Positions 1 to 11,953 of a DNA stretch of 64,000 nt are shown here, piece after piece. The stretch lies in the NCBI RefSeq assembly GCF_001598855.1, contig NZ_BCZS01000018.1, positions 31,872 through 95,871 of the forward strand, in the 5' to 3' direction. Numbering within the stretch: the stretch's first letter is position 1; the number at the start of each line of letters is the position of its first letter. The notes under the pieces were generated by a model, which was given only the letters and a program-made list of their open reading frames with translations, was not told where the DNA came from and searched no databases. The DNA is from Pluralibacter gergoviae ATCC 33028 = NBRC 105706 (GTDB taxonomy: Bacteria > Pseudomonadota > Gammaproteobacteria > Enterobacterales > Enterobacteriaceae). A program made the translations under genes and the position numbers.

Positions 1-600
<600 letters not shown>

Positions 601-638
601 TTACCTCTATTTGTCGCTGCGTTGATTTGTTGTTTTGC

Positions 639-670
639 GAACTTCTATACGTTTAGACGTCCAGATGTAA
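639..670 (-). promoter_or_regulatory. MetJ operator (four tandem met boxes) of metF
   Basis: Four adjacent 8-mers, gaacttct, atacgttt, agacgtcc and agatgtaa, resemble the met-box consensus AGACGTCT, the third with one mismatch. MetJ dimers bind such tandem boxes cooperatively when S-adenosylmethionine is present. The position 42-73 bp before the metF start fits repression of metF. Confidence 0.85.
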
Positions 671-778
671 AAATGAACGAAAAGCGCCCCGGCGTCAACA
701 GAAAAAACGGCAGAAAAGGTGAGGAGTATTCAGGGAAGGTGAAAGTCCTGCATGATGAGGGCCAGCGCTGCCTGACAT

Positions 779-809
779 CCTCACGCTCTCCGGCAGGGAG
801 AGCGTGAGG
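779..809 (-). terminator. Strong hairpin after metL, possible terminator without U-tract
   Basis: A perfect 13-bp inverted repeat (779-791 with 797-809, five-base loop) lies 11 bp after the metL stop codon. No run of U follows on the minus strand, so it may stabilise the metBL mRNA end or terminate poorly. The rest of 598-820 holds only the metF promoter region. Confidence 0.5.
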
Positions 810-820
810 GGTTGCGGGAT

Positions 821-3253
821 CTACAGCAGCTGCGCCAGGCGGTTAATGTCTGACTGAATCGCCCCGGCGGTGACGTCGCGCCCGGCGCCCGGGCCGCGGA
901 TCACCAGCGGGTTATCGCGATACCAGCGGCTCTCGATGGCAAAGACGTTATCGCACGGCAGCAGCGCCGCCAGCGGGTGCTCGGGGCGGACGGCCTCAAC
1001 GCCGACGCGCGCCTTGCCGTTGGCGTCGAAGCGCGCCACGTAGCGCAGCACCAGCCCCAGCTCCTGCGCGGCTTCGAGGCGCTGAACCATCTGATCGTTC
1101 AGTTCATCGCAGTTCTCGAAGAAGTGGTCAACGGACTCCTCCTCGCAGTGCGGCGGCACCAGCGACTCAACGCGCACCTGATCCGGCTCGATGTCGTAGC
1201 CCGCTTCGCGGGCGAGGATCACCAGCTTGCGCATCACATCCTTGCCGGAGAGATCCACCCGCGGATCGGGTTCGGTCAGCCCCTGCTGCCAGGCCTGATC
1301 CACCAGCTCGGTAAACGGCACCGTGCCGTCGAACTGCAGGAACAGCCAGGAGAGGGTGCCGGAGAAAATGCCGCTGATGGCCAGAATGCTGTCGCCGCTG
1401 TCGCGCAGATCGCGCACGGTGTAATTCACCGGCAGGCCCGCGCCGACGGTGGCGTTATACAGCCAGTGGCGGCCGGTCTTCTCAAAGGCGTTGTGGATCT
1501 GCCGGTACTTATCGCTGTTGCTGGCCCCGGCCAGCTTGTTGGCGCTGATGACGTGGAATCCGTGGCTGGCGAAATCCAGATACTGATCGGCCAGTTGCTC
1601 GCTGGCGGTGACGTCCAGCACCACCAAATCATCATACGGGTGGGCGCGCATCCACAGGAACAGCGATTCCTCGTCCTGCTCGACGGCTTCATCGTTAAAG
1701 AACGCCAGCGCGCGGCTGGCATCCAGCCCGTCGTAGCTCAGCAGGCTGCGGCGGCTGTCCACGACGCCCGCCAGCACAAACTCAAAGCCGGTGCGGGCGG
1801 AGAGCTGGCTCTGCTCGCGGGCAAACAGCTCCAGCCAGCGGGAACCGATATTGCCTTTGCCAAACAGCACCAGGCCGATACGCTTTTCGGCGCGGAACAG
1901 GGACTGGTGCAGGCCCTGGATCAGGCTTTCGGTCGGGCCGGTGCGCAGCACCGCCACCAGGCCGATGCCGTCCTCAGACTGCCAGGTAAACTCCACCGGC
2001 TGCCCCTTCATCTGCTGCCAGAAGCGGTGGCAGTGCAGCGGGTTGCGGGTCACGCCCGCGCCGACCATCGCCACCAGCGCCAGCCCCTGACGCAGGCGCA
2101 GCTCGCCGGGAAGGCCCGCTTCGTCCAGCAGCTTGAGGGCGCTGTCGGCCACCTCGCTGGTGTAGCAGAACTGCAGCAGGTGGCGGTCATTGTGCACGCC
2201 CACCGCCAGCGGGCGGATCTGCCCGCGCTTGAGGATCAGGTCTATCTCTTTATGGGCCAGCTTAAAGTCCTGCCCGGCGGGCACCTGGAACTCAATCAGG
2301 CAAACGTCGTCATGGCTGGTGACAATTCGCGCGCCGGTGCCGGAGGCCAGCACGCGCTCGATGCGGGTTGAGCCCTGATCCGGCGTATAGCTGCAGCGCA
2401 GCTGCAGGTCGATGTCGCTGCCGGAGACCGGCTGCAGGGTGCGGGCGTGCAGCACCGGCGCGGCGAGGCGCGCCAGTTCGCTGGCTTCGTCGAGGCGCAG
2501 CAGCGGCAGCAGGCAGGCGTCTTTCACTTTGCGCGGATCGGCGCTGTAAACCCCCGCCACGTCGCTCCAGATGGTGACGCGGGAGACGCCCGCCAGGGCG
2601 CCAATCTGGGTGGCCGAATAGTCGGAGCCGTTGCGGCCGAGCAGCACCGTCTCGCCGGCGCCGTTGCGGCTGATAAAGCCGGTCACCACCAGCCGCTTGT
2701 GCGGATGCTGGGCCAGCAGCTGCTGGAGCAGCGGGAAGGAGAGCCCTTCATCCACCTGCGGCTGCGCGGCGCGCTCGGCGCGCAGGAAGTCGCGGGCGTC
2801 AAGCCAGGCGGCGTCCAGCCCCTGCTGCTGCAGCACGGCCGCCATCAGCCTCGCGGACCAGATTTCACCGTGGCCGACCACCTCGGCGTAAACGGCATCG
2901 GTAACGCCGCCGTCAAGCAGCGCCGCCAGGCGCTCCAGGTCGTGAATAAACTGCGTAATCAGGCCGTCGGCTATCTCTGCCGGCAGCAGGCCAGTCACCA
3001 GCTCTGTCTGATAGCGGCGCAGGGACTGCTGCACCTGATGGGCGGAGAGCCGGTCGCTCTGGCTGAGCTTCAGCCAGCCGATCAGCTGGTTGGTGGTGCT
3101 GCCCGCGGCGGACACTACCATCAGGTCATCAGCCTGCGAGTGCTCGGCCATAATGCCGGCCACGCGCAGGTAACACTTCACGTCCGCAAGGCTGCTGCCG
3201 CCAAACTTATGCAGCTGGCGACCCTTCGCCCCTGCCTGCGCTATCACACTCAT
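821..3253 (-). CDS. metL: Bifunctional aspartokinase II / homoserine dehydrogenase II
   Basis: Carries out the first and third steps of the aspartate family pathway towards methionine: phosphorylation of aspartate and NADPH-dependent reduction of aspartate semialdehyde to homoserine. Its 810 residues equal the E. coli MetL length. The kinase domain opens with KFGGSSLADV at residues 16-25; the dehydrogenase half has the nucleotide-binding LVLFGKGNIGSRW segment near residue 465 and the ISANKLAGA region. It begins 2 bp after metB, so the two form the metBL operon, repressed by MetJ. Confidence 0.97.
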   Translation of the reverse strand: MSVIAQAGAKGRQLHKFGGSSLADVKCYLRVAGIMAEHSQADDLMVVSAAGSTTNQLIGWLKLSQSDRLSAHQVQQSLRRYQTELVTGLLPAEIADGLITQFIHDLERLAALLDGGVTDAVYAEVVGHGEIWSARLMAAVLQQQGLDAAWLDARDFLRAERAAQPQVDEGLSFPLLQQLLAQHPHKRLVVTGFISRNGAGETVLLGRNGSDYSATQIGALAGVSRVTIWSDVAGVYSADPRKVKDACLLPLLRLDEASELARLAAPVLHARTLQPVSGSDIDLQLRCSYTPDQGSTRIERVLASGTGARIVTSHDDVCLIEFQVPAGQDFKLAHKEIDLILKRGQIRPLAVGVHNDRHLLQFCYTSEVADSALKLLDEAGLPGELRLRQGLALVAMVGAGVTRNPLHCHRFWQQMKGQPVEFTWQSEDGIGLVAVLRTGPTESLIQGLHQSLFRAEKRIGLVLFGKGNIGSRWLELFAREQSQLSARTGFEFVLAGVVDSRRSLLSYDGLDASRALAFFNDEAVEQDEESLFLWMRAHPYDDLVVLDVTASEQLADQYLDFASHGFHVISANKLAGASNSDKYRQIHNAFEKTGRHWLYNATVGAGLPVNYTVRDLRDSGDSILAISGIFSGTLSWLFLQFDGTVPFTELVDQAWQQGLTEPDPRVDLSGKDVMRKLVILAREAGYDIEPDQVRVESLVPPHCEEESVDHFFENCDELNDQMVQRLEAAQELGLVLRYVARFDANGKARVGVEAVRPEHPLAALLPCDNVFAIESRWYRDNPLVIRGPGAGRDVTAGAIQSDINRLAQLL

Positions 3254-3255
3254 GC

Positions 3256-4416
3256 TTACCTCTCTTTTGCTGCCCGGAACCCATTTTCCAGGTCGGCAAT
3301 TAAATCTTCACTGTCTTCAATACCGGTCGAAATACGCAGCAGGGTCTCAGAGATCCCGGCCGCCGCGCGCGCCTCCGGCGCCATGCCCGCGTGGGTCATG
3401 GTCGCGGCGTGGGAGATAAGACTCTCAACGCCGCCGAGCGATTCGGCCAGAGTGAACAGCGACAGCCCGCCGAGGAACCGGCGCAGCGTCTCTTCATCGC
3501 CGTCCAGTTCAAAGCTGAGCATCGCGCCAAACCCTTTCTGCTGCCGGGCGGCTATCTCGTGGCCCTGATTTTCCGGCAGGGAAGGATGATACAGCTTTTT
3601 CACCAGCGGTTGCTGCCGGAGATAGTCAACAATTGCGCTGGCGTTGCGCTGGGCAGCCTCCATGCGCGGCGACAGCGTGCGTAAACCGCGCAGCAGCAGG
3701 TAGCTGTCGAAGGCGCTGCCGGTGACGCCGATATTATTTGCCCACCACGCCAGCTCGGTAACGGTATCGGCGTCTTTGGCGATCACCACGCCCGCCACCA
3801 CGTCAGAGTGGCCGTTGAGGTACTTGGTGCAGGAGTGCAGCACCAGATCGGCCCCCAGCGCCAGCGGATTTTGCAGGGCCGGGCTGAGGAAGGTGTTATC
3901 CACCACGCTGACCGCGCCGGCTTCGCGGGCCAGGCGGCAAATTTTCGCGATATCCACCACCCGCAGCAGCGGGTTGCTCGGGCTTTCCACCAGCACCAGC
4001 TTCGGTTTCTCCGCCAGCGCCGCCTTCAGCGCCTGCTCATCGCCCTGATCAACGAACAGCACCCGGTAACAGCCGCGCTTCGCAAGGCTATCGAACAGGC
4101 GATAGCTGCCGCCGTAGCAGTCGTGCGGGGCCACCAGCAAATCACCGGGATTCAGGTACACTGTAGTGACCAGATGGATGGCCGACATGCCGGTATTGGT
4201 CAGCACTGCGCCAGCGCCGCCCTCCAGTTCGGCCAGCGCGCGCTGGACCACGTCGCGGGTCGGGTTGCCGCGGCGGGAGTAATCGTGAGCGCGCGGCTCA
4301 TTGAAGCCGGTGAAATTATAGGTGCTGGAGAGATGAATCGGCGGGACAACGCAGCCGTACTGCTCGTCGTCATTTAATCCGCTGCGTACTGCGATAGTGG
4401 CTGGTTTACGCGTCAT
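3256..4416 (-). CDS. metB: Cystathionine gamma-synthase
   Basis: PLP enzyme that joins O-succinylhomoserine and cysteine to cystathionine, the committed trans-sulfuration step to methionine. 386 residues, the same as E. coli. The pyridoxal lysine lies in HSCTKYLNGHSDVV near residue 198. It is the first gene of the metBL operon and is divergent from metJ; the shared intergenic stretch 4417-4678 holds the met boxes. Confidence 0.97.
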   Translation of the reverse strand: MTRKPATIAVRSGLNDDEQYGCVVPPIHLSSTYNFTGFNEPRAHDYSRRGNPTRDVVQRALAELEGGAGAVLTNTGMSAIHLVTTVYLNPGDLLVAPHDCYGGSYRLFDSLAKRGCYRVLFVDQGDEQALKAALAEKPKLVLVESPSNPLLRVVDIAKICRLAREAGAVSVVDNTFLSPALQNPLALGADLVLHSCTKYLNGHSDVVAGVVIAKDADTVTELAWWANNIGVTGSAFDSYLLLRGLRTLSPRMEAAQRNASAIVDYLRQQPLVKKLYHPSLPENQGHEIAARQQKGFGAMLSFELDGDEETLRRFLGGLSLFTLAESLGGVESLISHAATMTHAGMAPEARAAAGISETLLRISTGIEDSEDLIADLENGFRAAKER

Positions 4417-4476
4417 GGTGGTTCATTCCTGGGCTGAGCAATGAAAAACAGACCACAGAGTAACCATTGCCATAAT

Positions 4477-4524
4477 AGACGTCAATACATCTGGACATCT
4501 AAACTTCTTTGCGTATAGATTGAG
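4477..4524. promoter_or_regulatory. MetJ operator array shared by metBL and metJ
   Basis: Six consecutive 8-mers (agacgtca, atacatct, ggacatct, aaacttct, ttgcgtat, agattgag) match the met-box consensus AGACGTCT to decreasing degrees; the first has one mismatch. They lie between the divergent metB and metJ starts, so one MetJ array can control metBL and autoregulate metJ, as known in E. coli. Confidence 0.88.
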
Positions 4525-4678
4525 CTACAGCACAATAGCCGTTAAAATTATAGGCATTGCGCACGTTCGCCGCACGCAGGCAGATGTCACGGCCTCCCCG
4601 CTACGGTAAACTGTGTGAAATTATTGGCCCGAACGCGGGTTCGGCCTTCATATTAATGACGAGAGGATAAGGTATCTC

Positions 4679-4996
4679 ATGGCTGAATGGAGCGGCGAAT
4701 ATATCAGCCCCTACGCTGAGCACGGTAAGAAGAGTGAGCAGGTTAAAAAAATTACGGTGTCCATTCCTCTGAAGGTGTTAAAGATCCTCACCGATGAACG
4801 CACGCGCCGTCAGGTCAATAACCTGCGCCACGCCACCAACAGCGAGCTGCTGTGCGAAGCGTTCCTGCATGCATTTACTGGCCAGCCGTTGCCGAATGAT
4901 GTCGACCTGCGTAAAGAGCGCAGTGATGAAATTCCGGAAGAGGCAAAAGTGATTATGCGTGAGCTGGGCATTGACCCGGATACGTGGGAGTACTGA
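4679..4996 (+). CDS. metJ: Methionine regulon repressor
   Basis: Ribbon-helix-helix repressor that uses S-adenosylmethionine as corepressor and binds met boxes. 105 residues, same as E. coli; the DNA-contacting beta strand is the segment KKITVSIPL at residues 23-31, and the protein ends in DTWEY. Starts at ATG 4679 after a GAGAGGATAAGG ribosome binding site. Divergent from metB. Confidence 0.98.
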   Translation: MAEWSGEYISPYAEHGKKSEQVKKITVSIPLKVLKILTDERTRRQVNNLRHATNSELLCEAFLHAFTGQPLPNDVDLRKERSDEIPEEAKVIMRELGIDPDTWEY

Positions 4997-5007
4997 CAGA
5001 CGGGTAC

Positions 5008-5036
5008 AAAAAAGGCGCCGCTGGCGCCTTTTTTTC
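5008..5036. terminator. Bidirectional terminator between metJ and rpmE
   Basis: A stem aaggcgcc/ggcgcctt with A-tract on one side and T-tract on the other lies between the convergent metJ and rpmE stops, so it can end both transcripts. Confidence 0.9.
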
Positions 5037-5043
5037 GGGAAAC

Positions 5044-5259
5044 TTATTTTTTGCTGCCCGGTACGCTGAAGCGCTTGTTGAAGCGGTCAACGCGGCCACC
5101 GGTCGCAACGTCACGCTGCTTGCCAGTGTAGAACGGGTGGCATTTTGCGCACACGTCCAGGTTCAGATCGTGACCAACGGTGGAGTTGATTTTGATCACG
5201 TTACCGCAAGAGCAGCTTGCAGTGATTTCTTCGTATTTCGGGTGAATACCTTGTTTCAT
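5044..5259 (-). CDS. rpmE: 50S ribosomal protein L31 (zinc-binding form)
   Basis: Large-subunit protein bridging the central protuberance to the small subunit. 71 residues, one more than E. coli. The four zinc-binding cysteines are at 16, 18, 37 and 40 (CSC and CAKC), marking the C+ paralogue that serves as a zinc reserve and is replaced by the C- form under zinc starvation. E. coli yiiX, which lies beside it in K-12, is absent. The 200-bp gap to priA (5260-5460) holds the divergent promoters. Confidence 0.97.
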   Translation of the reverse strand: MKQGIHPKYEEITASCSCGNVIKINSTVGHDLNLDVCAKCHPFYTGKQRDVATGGRVDRFNKRFSVPGSKK

Positions 5260-5415
5260 GGGAGAACCTCAATTAAGGCCGCGTCGCTCTTCCAGCCCTG
5301 ACGCCAGACACCACGCGATGTTGAATAATAGATCTCTGATGCCGGATGCACCAAAGGCGGCGAATCATACAGAATTTGGGCAGCTAATGCAAACTGATCC
5401 GCACCTCTGCTCTGA

Positions 5416-7659
<2,244 letters not shown>

Positions 7660-7809
7660 GCGCAAGCCTGCGAACTGGATCGTAAAATTTAACATCCATC
7701 ACAGTTTTTATGAAAATTCTGTAACTCCCCGCACAAACAATCTGATACAAAAAGAGCGTGTGGTCGGAGACAGTGGACGCCTCTGGGCCGGTCAGCGAGG
7801 AGAAGCCAG

Positions 7810-8838
7810 GTGAAGTGCAAAAAGCAGGTTGTCGCAGCAACCATGAAGGATGTAGCCCAGAAAGCGAATGTCTCAACGGCAACCGTTTCCCGGGCGCTGA
7901 TGAACCCCGAGAAAGTCTCTCAGAGTACCCGCAGTAAAGTGGAACAGGCGGCGCTGGACGTAGGCTATTTGCCGCAGTCGATGGGCCGGAACCTCAAGCG
8001 CAACGAATCGCGTACCCTGCTGGTGATTGTTCCCGATATCTGCGATCCCTTCTTTAGCGAAATTATTCGCGGCGTGGAAATCACTGCCGCAGAGCACGGC
8101 TACCTGGTACTGATTGGCGACTGCGCCCATCAGAATCAGCAGGAAAAAACCTTTATCGACCTGATCATCACCAAGCAGATTGACGGTATGCTGCTGCTGG
8201 GTTCCCGCCTGCCGTTCGACGCCGGCGTTGAAGAGCAGCGCAATCTGCCGCCGATGGTGATGGCGAACGAATTTGCGCCGGAGCTGGAGCTGCCGACGGT
8301 ACATATCGACAATCTCACCGCCGCCTTTAACGCCGTTAACTATCTGCACGAACTGGGTCACCAGCGCATCGGCTGTATCGCCGGGCCGGAAGAGATGCCG
8401 CTGTGCCACTACCGCCTGCAGGGTTACGTTCAGGCCCTGCGCCGCAGCGGTATTACGGTCGATCCGCACTATATCGCCCGCGGCAACTTTACCTTTGAAG
8501 CCGGCGCCAGCGCGATGGCGCAGCTGCTGGACCTGCCTCAGCCGCCCACCGCCGTTTTCTGCCACAGCGATATTATGGCGCTGGGCGCCCTGTCGCTGGC
8601 CAAGCGCCGGGGAGTGAAGGTGCCGGATAATCTGTCGATTATCGGCTTCGATAACATCTCCCTGACGGAGTTCTGCGATCCGCCGCTGACCACCGTGTCG
8701 CAGCCGCGCTTCGCCATTGGCCGCGAGGCGATGCTGCTGCTGCTCGATCAGTTGAACGGTCAGAGCGTCAGGAGCGGATCCCGGCTGCTGGACTGTGAGC
8801 TGATCGTCCGCGGCAGTACCGCAAAAAATAAGTCCTGA
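7810..8838 (+). CDS. cytR: LacI-family nucleoside-catabolism repressor
   Basis: Cytidine-responsive repressor that acts together with CRP on deo, nupC, udp and related promoters. The GTG at 7810 (MKCKKQ) corresponds to the start of E. coli CytR (341 residues; here 342). The helix-turn-helix is MKDVAQKANVSTATVSRAL at residues 12-30, followed by the periplasmic-binding-protein fold. The 150-bp gap after priA contains its promoter with an A/T-rich stretch and a CRP-like half-site (atcaca) near 7695. Confidence 0.95.
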   Translation: MKCKKQVVAATMKDVAQKANVSTATVSRALMNPEKVSQSTRSKVEQAALDVGYLPQSMGRNLKRNESRTLLVIVPDICDPFFSEIIRGVEITAAEHGYLVLIGDCAHQNQQEKTFIDLIITKQIDGMLLLGSRLPFDAGVEEQRNLPPMVMANEFAPELELPTVHIDNLTAAFNAVNYLHELGHQRIGCIAGPEEMPLCHYRLQGYVQALRRSGITVDPHYIARGNFTFEAGASAMAQLLDLPQPPTAVFCHSDIMALGALSLAKRRGVKVPDNLSIIGFDNISLTEFCDPPLTTVSQPRFAIGREAMLLLLDQLNGQSVRSGSRLLDCELIVRGSTAKNKS

Positions 8839-8931
8839 CCCGGGGCGCTTTCAGACTTCATGTTCTGGTCAAAGGCCCGCCGCTTAAGTAACATGGCGGG
8901 CTGACGAACGAATAAATACAGCGAAACGACA

Positions 8932-9918
8932 GTGGCACAACGAGATTATGTACGCCGCAGCCAGCCGGCTCCTTCGCGGCGCAAAAAGGGTCCCTCCAGG
9001 AATACCCGTAAAAAGCAGGGCAGCCAGCTTGCGGTTTCTCCGGCAATGGTTGCTATTGCGGCCGCCGTACTGGTGGCCTTTATCGGCGGTCTGTACTTTA
9101 TTACCCACCATAAAAAAGAAGAAGCCGAGGCCCTGAAAAGCCGTCAGGTGACGGGCAACGGCCTGCCGCCGAAGCCGGAAGAGCGCTGGCGCTATATCAA
9201 AGAGCTGGAGAGCCGCCAGCCCGGCGTGCGTGCGCCTACCGAACCTTCCGCCGGCGGCGAGGTGAAAAATACCGATCAGCTGACCAACGAACAGCGCCAG
9301 CTGCTGGCCCAGATGCAGGCGGATATGCGCCAGCAGCCGACGCAGCTGACGGAAGTCCCGTGGAACGAACAGACGCCGGAGCAGCGCAAGCAGACCCTGC
9401 AGCGCCAGCGCGTGGCGCAGCAGCAGGTTCAGCAACAGCAGCAAACTCAGCAGCAGTGGACGCAGAGCCAGCCGGTGCAGGCGCCGCGTTCACAGCAGCG
9501 CCCGGTTGAGCAGCCGCGTAGCGCGCAGAACCAACCGGCCCAGCAGCCGCGCAAACCGGCCAGCAATCAGCAGCCGTATCAGGATCTGCTGCAGACCCCG
9601 GCGCATACCGCCGCCAGCCAGCCGAAAGCGCAGCAGTCGGCCCCGGTGACCCGCGAGCCAGAGCCTGCTAAGCAGGCCCAGACGCAGGATGAACGCCGCT
9701 GGATGATCCAGTGCGGCTCGTTCAAAGGCGCCGAGCAGGCTGAAACCACCCGCGCGAAGCTGGCGTTTGAAGGTTTTGATTCCCACATCACCACCAATAA
9801 CGGCTGGAATCGGGTAGTCATCGGTCCGGTAAAAGGCAAAGCCAGCGCCGACGCCACGCTCTCCCGCCTGAAGGCTTCCGGCCACGGAAACTGCATTCGT
9901 CTCGCCGCCGGGGGTTGA
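8932..9918 (+). CDS. ftsN: Essential cell division protein FtsN
   Basis: Bitopic inner-membrane protein that triggers septal peptidoglycan synthesis by FtsWI. GTG start (MAQRDYVRRSQPAPS) gives 328 residues against about 319 in E. coli. A basic cytoplasmic N-terminus, one membrane helix (about 36-56), a long Gln/Pro-rich periplasmic linker (about 130-240), and a C-terminal SPOR domain beginning near RRWMIQCGSF that binds denuded glycan. The extra length is in the glutamine-rich linker. Confidence 0.96.
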   Translation: MAQRDYVRRSQPAPSRRKKGPSRNTRKKQGSQLAVSPAMVAIAAAVLVAFIGGLYFITHHKKEEAEALKSRQVTGNGLPPKPEERWRYIKELESRQPGVRAPTEPSAGGEVKNTDQLTNEQRQLLAQMQADMRQQPTQLTEVPWNEQTPEQRKQTLQRQRVAQQQVQQQQQTQQQWTQSQPVQAPRSQQRPVEQPRSAQNQPAQQPRKPASNQQPYQDLLQTPAHTAASQPKAQQSAPVTREPEPAKQAQTQDERRWMIQCGSFKGAEQAETTRAKLAFEGFDSHITTNNGWNRVVIGPVKGKASADATLSRLKASGHGNCIRLAAGG

Positions 9919-9943
9919 AACCCCTAAAAACCCCCCCATCTAT
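9914..9943 (+). promoter_or_regulatory. Sigma-32 heat-shock promoter of hslVU
   Basis: A -35-like gttgaaa (9914-9920) and a -10 ccccatctat (9934-9943) separated by 13 bp fit the sigma-32 consensus CTTGAAA and CCCCATnTA. The -35 overlaps the ftsN stop codon (9916-9918). The promoter lies 69 bp before the hslV start. Confidence 0.85.
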
Positions 9944-10011
9944 AATTCCATTCTGCCCCGTACTCTGTGCGGGGCCTCTGTTTTAAGCTTTACACCCAGA
10001 GGGGGCTCCTC

Positions 10012-10542
10012 GTGACAACAATAGTAAGTGTTCGCCGTAACGGTCATGTCGTTATCGCTGGTGATGGTCAGGCAACCCTTGGCAATACCGTGATGAAAGG
10101 CAACGTCAAAAAAGTACGTCGTCTGTACAACGACAAAGTGATCGCGGGCTTCGCTGGTGGTACAGCGGACGCCTTCACGCTGTTTGAGCTGTTCGAACGG
10201 AAGCTGGAGATGCACCAGGGTCACCTGGTCAAGGCCGCCGTTGAACTTGCCAAAGACTGGCGTACCGACCGCATGCTGCGCAAGCTGGAGGCCCTGCTGG
10301 CCGTAGCCGACGAAAATGCGTCGCTGATCATCACCGGTAACGGCGATGTGGTGCAGCCGGAAAATGACCTGATTGCCATCGGCTCCGGCGGTCCCTATGC
10401 CCAGGCCGCAGCCCGTGCCCTGCTCGAAAATACCGAGATGAGCGCACGCGACATCGCTGTGAAGGCGTTGGATATTGCAGGCGATATCTGCATCTATACC
10501 AACCACAATCACACCATCGAAGAATTGACCGCCAAAGCGTAA
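10012..10542 (+). CDS. hslV: ATP-dependent protease HslVU, peptidase subunit
   Basis: Proteasome-like threonine protease; twelve subunits form the core degraded-substrate chamber capped by HslU. I take the GTG at 10012 ([11 protein letters not shown]), giving 176 residues as in E. coli, with the catalytic Thr2 exposed after Met removal; GGCTCC just upstream is a weak ribosome site. Nine bases separate it from hslU. The pair is heat-inducible through the sigma-32 promoter upstream. Confidence 0.97.
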   Translation: MTTIVSVRRNGHVVIAGDGQATLGNTVMKGNVKKVRRLYNDKVIAGFAGGTADAFTLFELFERKLEMHQGHLVKAAVELAKDWRTDRMLRKLEALLAVADENASLIITGNGDVVQPENDLIAIGSGGPYAQAAARALLENTEMSARDIAVKALDIAGDICIYTNHNHTIEELTAKA

Positions 10543-10551
10543 GGATCGCCC

Positions 10552-11886
10552 ATGTCTGAAATGACCCCACGCGAAATTGTCAGCGAACTGAACAAACACA
10601 TTATCGGCCAGGACGCGGCCAAGCGCTCCGTGGCAATTGCCCTGCGCAACCGCTGGCGCCGTATGCAGCTCGACGAAGAGCTGCGCCATGAAGTCACCCC
10701 GAAAAACATTCTGATGATAGGCCCGACCGGCGTCGGTAAAACGGAAATCGCCCGCCGCCTGGCCAAGCTCGCCAATGCGCCGTTCATCAAGGTAGAAGCG
10801 ACGAAGTTCACCGAAGTGGGCTATGTCGGTAAAGAAGTGGACTCTATCATCCGCGATCTGACCGATGCCGCGGTAAAAATGGTGCGCATGCAGTCCATCG
10901 ATAAGAACCGCTACCGCGCGGAAGAGATGGCGGAAGAGCGTATTCTCGACGTGCTGATCCCGCCGGCAAAAAATAACTGGGGCCAGAACGAGGTTAAAGA
11001 AGAGCCGTCCGCGGCCCGCCAGGCGTTCCGTAAAAAGCTGCGCGAAGGCCAGCTGGACGATAAAGAGATTGAAATCGATCTCGCCGCAGCGCCGATGGGC
11101 GTAGAGATCATGGCACCTCCGGGCATGGAAGAGATGACCAGCCAGCTGCAGTCGATGTTCCAGAACCTCGGCGGCCAGAAGCAGAAGCCGCGCAAGCTGA
11201 AGATCAAAGACGCCATGAAGCTGCTGATTGAAGAAGAAGCGGCGAAGCTGGTGAATCCGGAAGAGCTGAAGCAGGATGCCATCGATGCCGTTGAGCAGCA
11301 TGGGATCGTGTTTATCGACGAAATCGACAAAATCTGTAAGCGCGGCGGCAATTCGTCCGGCCCGGACGTTTCCCGCGAAGGCGTGCAGCGCGACCTGCTG
11401 CCGCTGGTAGAAGGCTGCACCGTCTCGACCAAACACGGGATGGTGAAGACCGACCACATTCTGTTTATCGCCTCCGGCGCGTTCCAGGTCGCCAGCCCGT
11501 CTGACCTGATCCCGGAACTGCAGGGTCGTCTGCCGATCCGCGTTGAGCTGAAGGCGCTGACGACAGAAGATTTTGAGCGTATTCTGACCGAACCGAATGC
11601 CTCCGTCACCGTGCAGTACAAAGCGCTGATGGCCACCGAAGGGGTAAACATCGAGTTCACCGAAAGTGGTATCAAGCGCATCGCCGAAGCCGCCTGGCAG
11701 GTAAACGAGACCACCGAGAACATCGGTGCCCGCCGCCTGCACACGGTACTTGAGCGCCTGATGGAGGATATCTCCTACGATGCCAGCGAACTGGGCGGTG
11801 AGTCCATTACCATCGATGCGGAATACGTAAGTAAGCACCTCGATGCGCTGGTGGCAGATGAAGATCTGAGCCGTTTTATTCTATAA
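10552..11886 (+). CDS. hslU: ATP-dependent protease HslVU, ATPase and unfoldase subunit
   Basis: AAA+ unfoldase that feeds substrates to HslV. 444 residues (E. coli 443). Walker [13 protein letters not shown] near residue 57, Walker B in [10 protein letters not shown] near residue 250, an intermediate domain between them, and the conserved C-terminal tail SRFIL that inserts into HslV to activate it. Confidence 0.98.
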   Translation: MSEMTPREIVSELNKHIIGQDAAKRSVAIALRNRWRRMQLDEELRHEVTPKNILMIGPTGVGKTEIARRLAKLANAPFIKVEATKFTEVGYVGKEVDSIIRDLTDAAVKMVRMQSIDKNRYRAEEMAEERILDVLIPPAKNNWGQNEVKEEPSAARQAFRKKLREGQLDDKEIEIDLAAAPMGVEIMAPPGMEEMTSQLQSMFQNLGGQKQKPRKLKIKDAMKLLIEEEAAKLVNPEELKQDAIDAVEQHGIVFIDEIDKICKRGGNSSGPDVSREGVQRDLLPLVEGCTVSTKHGMVKTDHILFIASGAFQVASPSDLIPELQGRLPIRVELKALTTEDFERILTEPNASVTVQYKALMATEGVNIEFTESGIKRIAEAAWQVNETTENIGARRLHTVLERLMEDISYDASELGGESITIDAEYVSKHLDALVADEDLSRFIL

Positions 11887-11915
11887 TCGCGGTTATTGCA
11901 TTTTCATCACTGTTG

Positions 11916-11942
11916 GTGGGGGCTCTTTGCCCCCATTTTTAT
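11916..11942 (+). terminator. Rho-independent terminator of hslVU
   Basis: Stem tgggggc/gcccccat... with a T-rich tail begins about 30 bp after the hslU stop, just before menA. Confidence 0.8.
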
Positions 11943-11953
11943 TGGCCGGAACT

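Noticed and set aside
9940..11838. Long open frame antisense to hslV and hslU (632 codons)
   Set aside because: It mirrors the codon pattern of two well-conserved genes on the other strand and has no recognisable domain, promoter or ribosome site; such frames are common opposite GC-rich genes.
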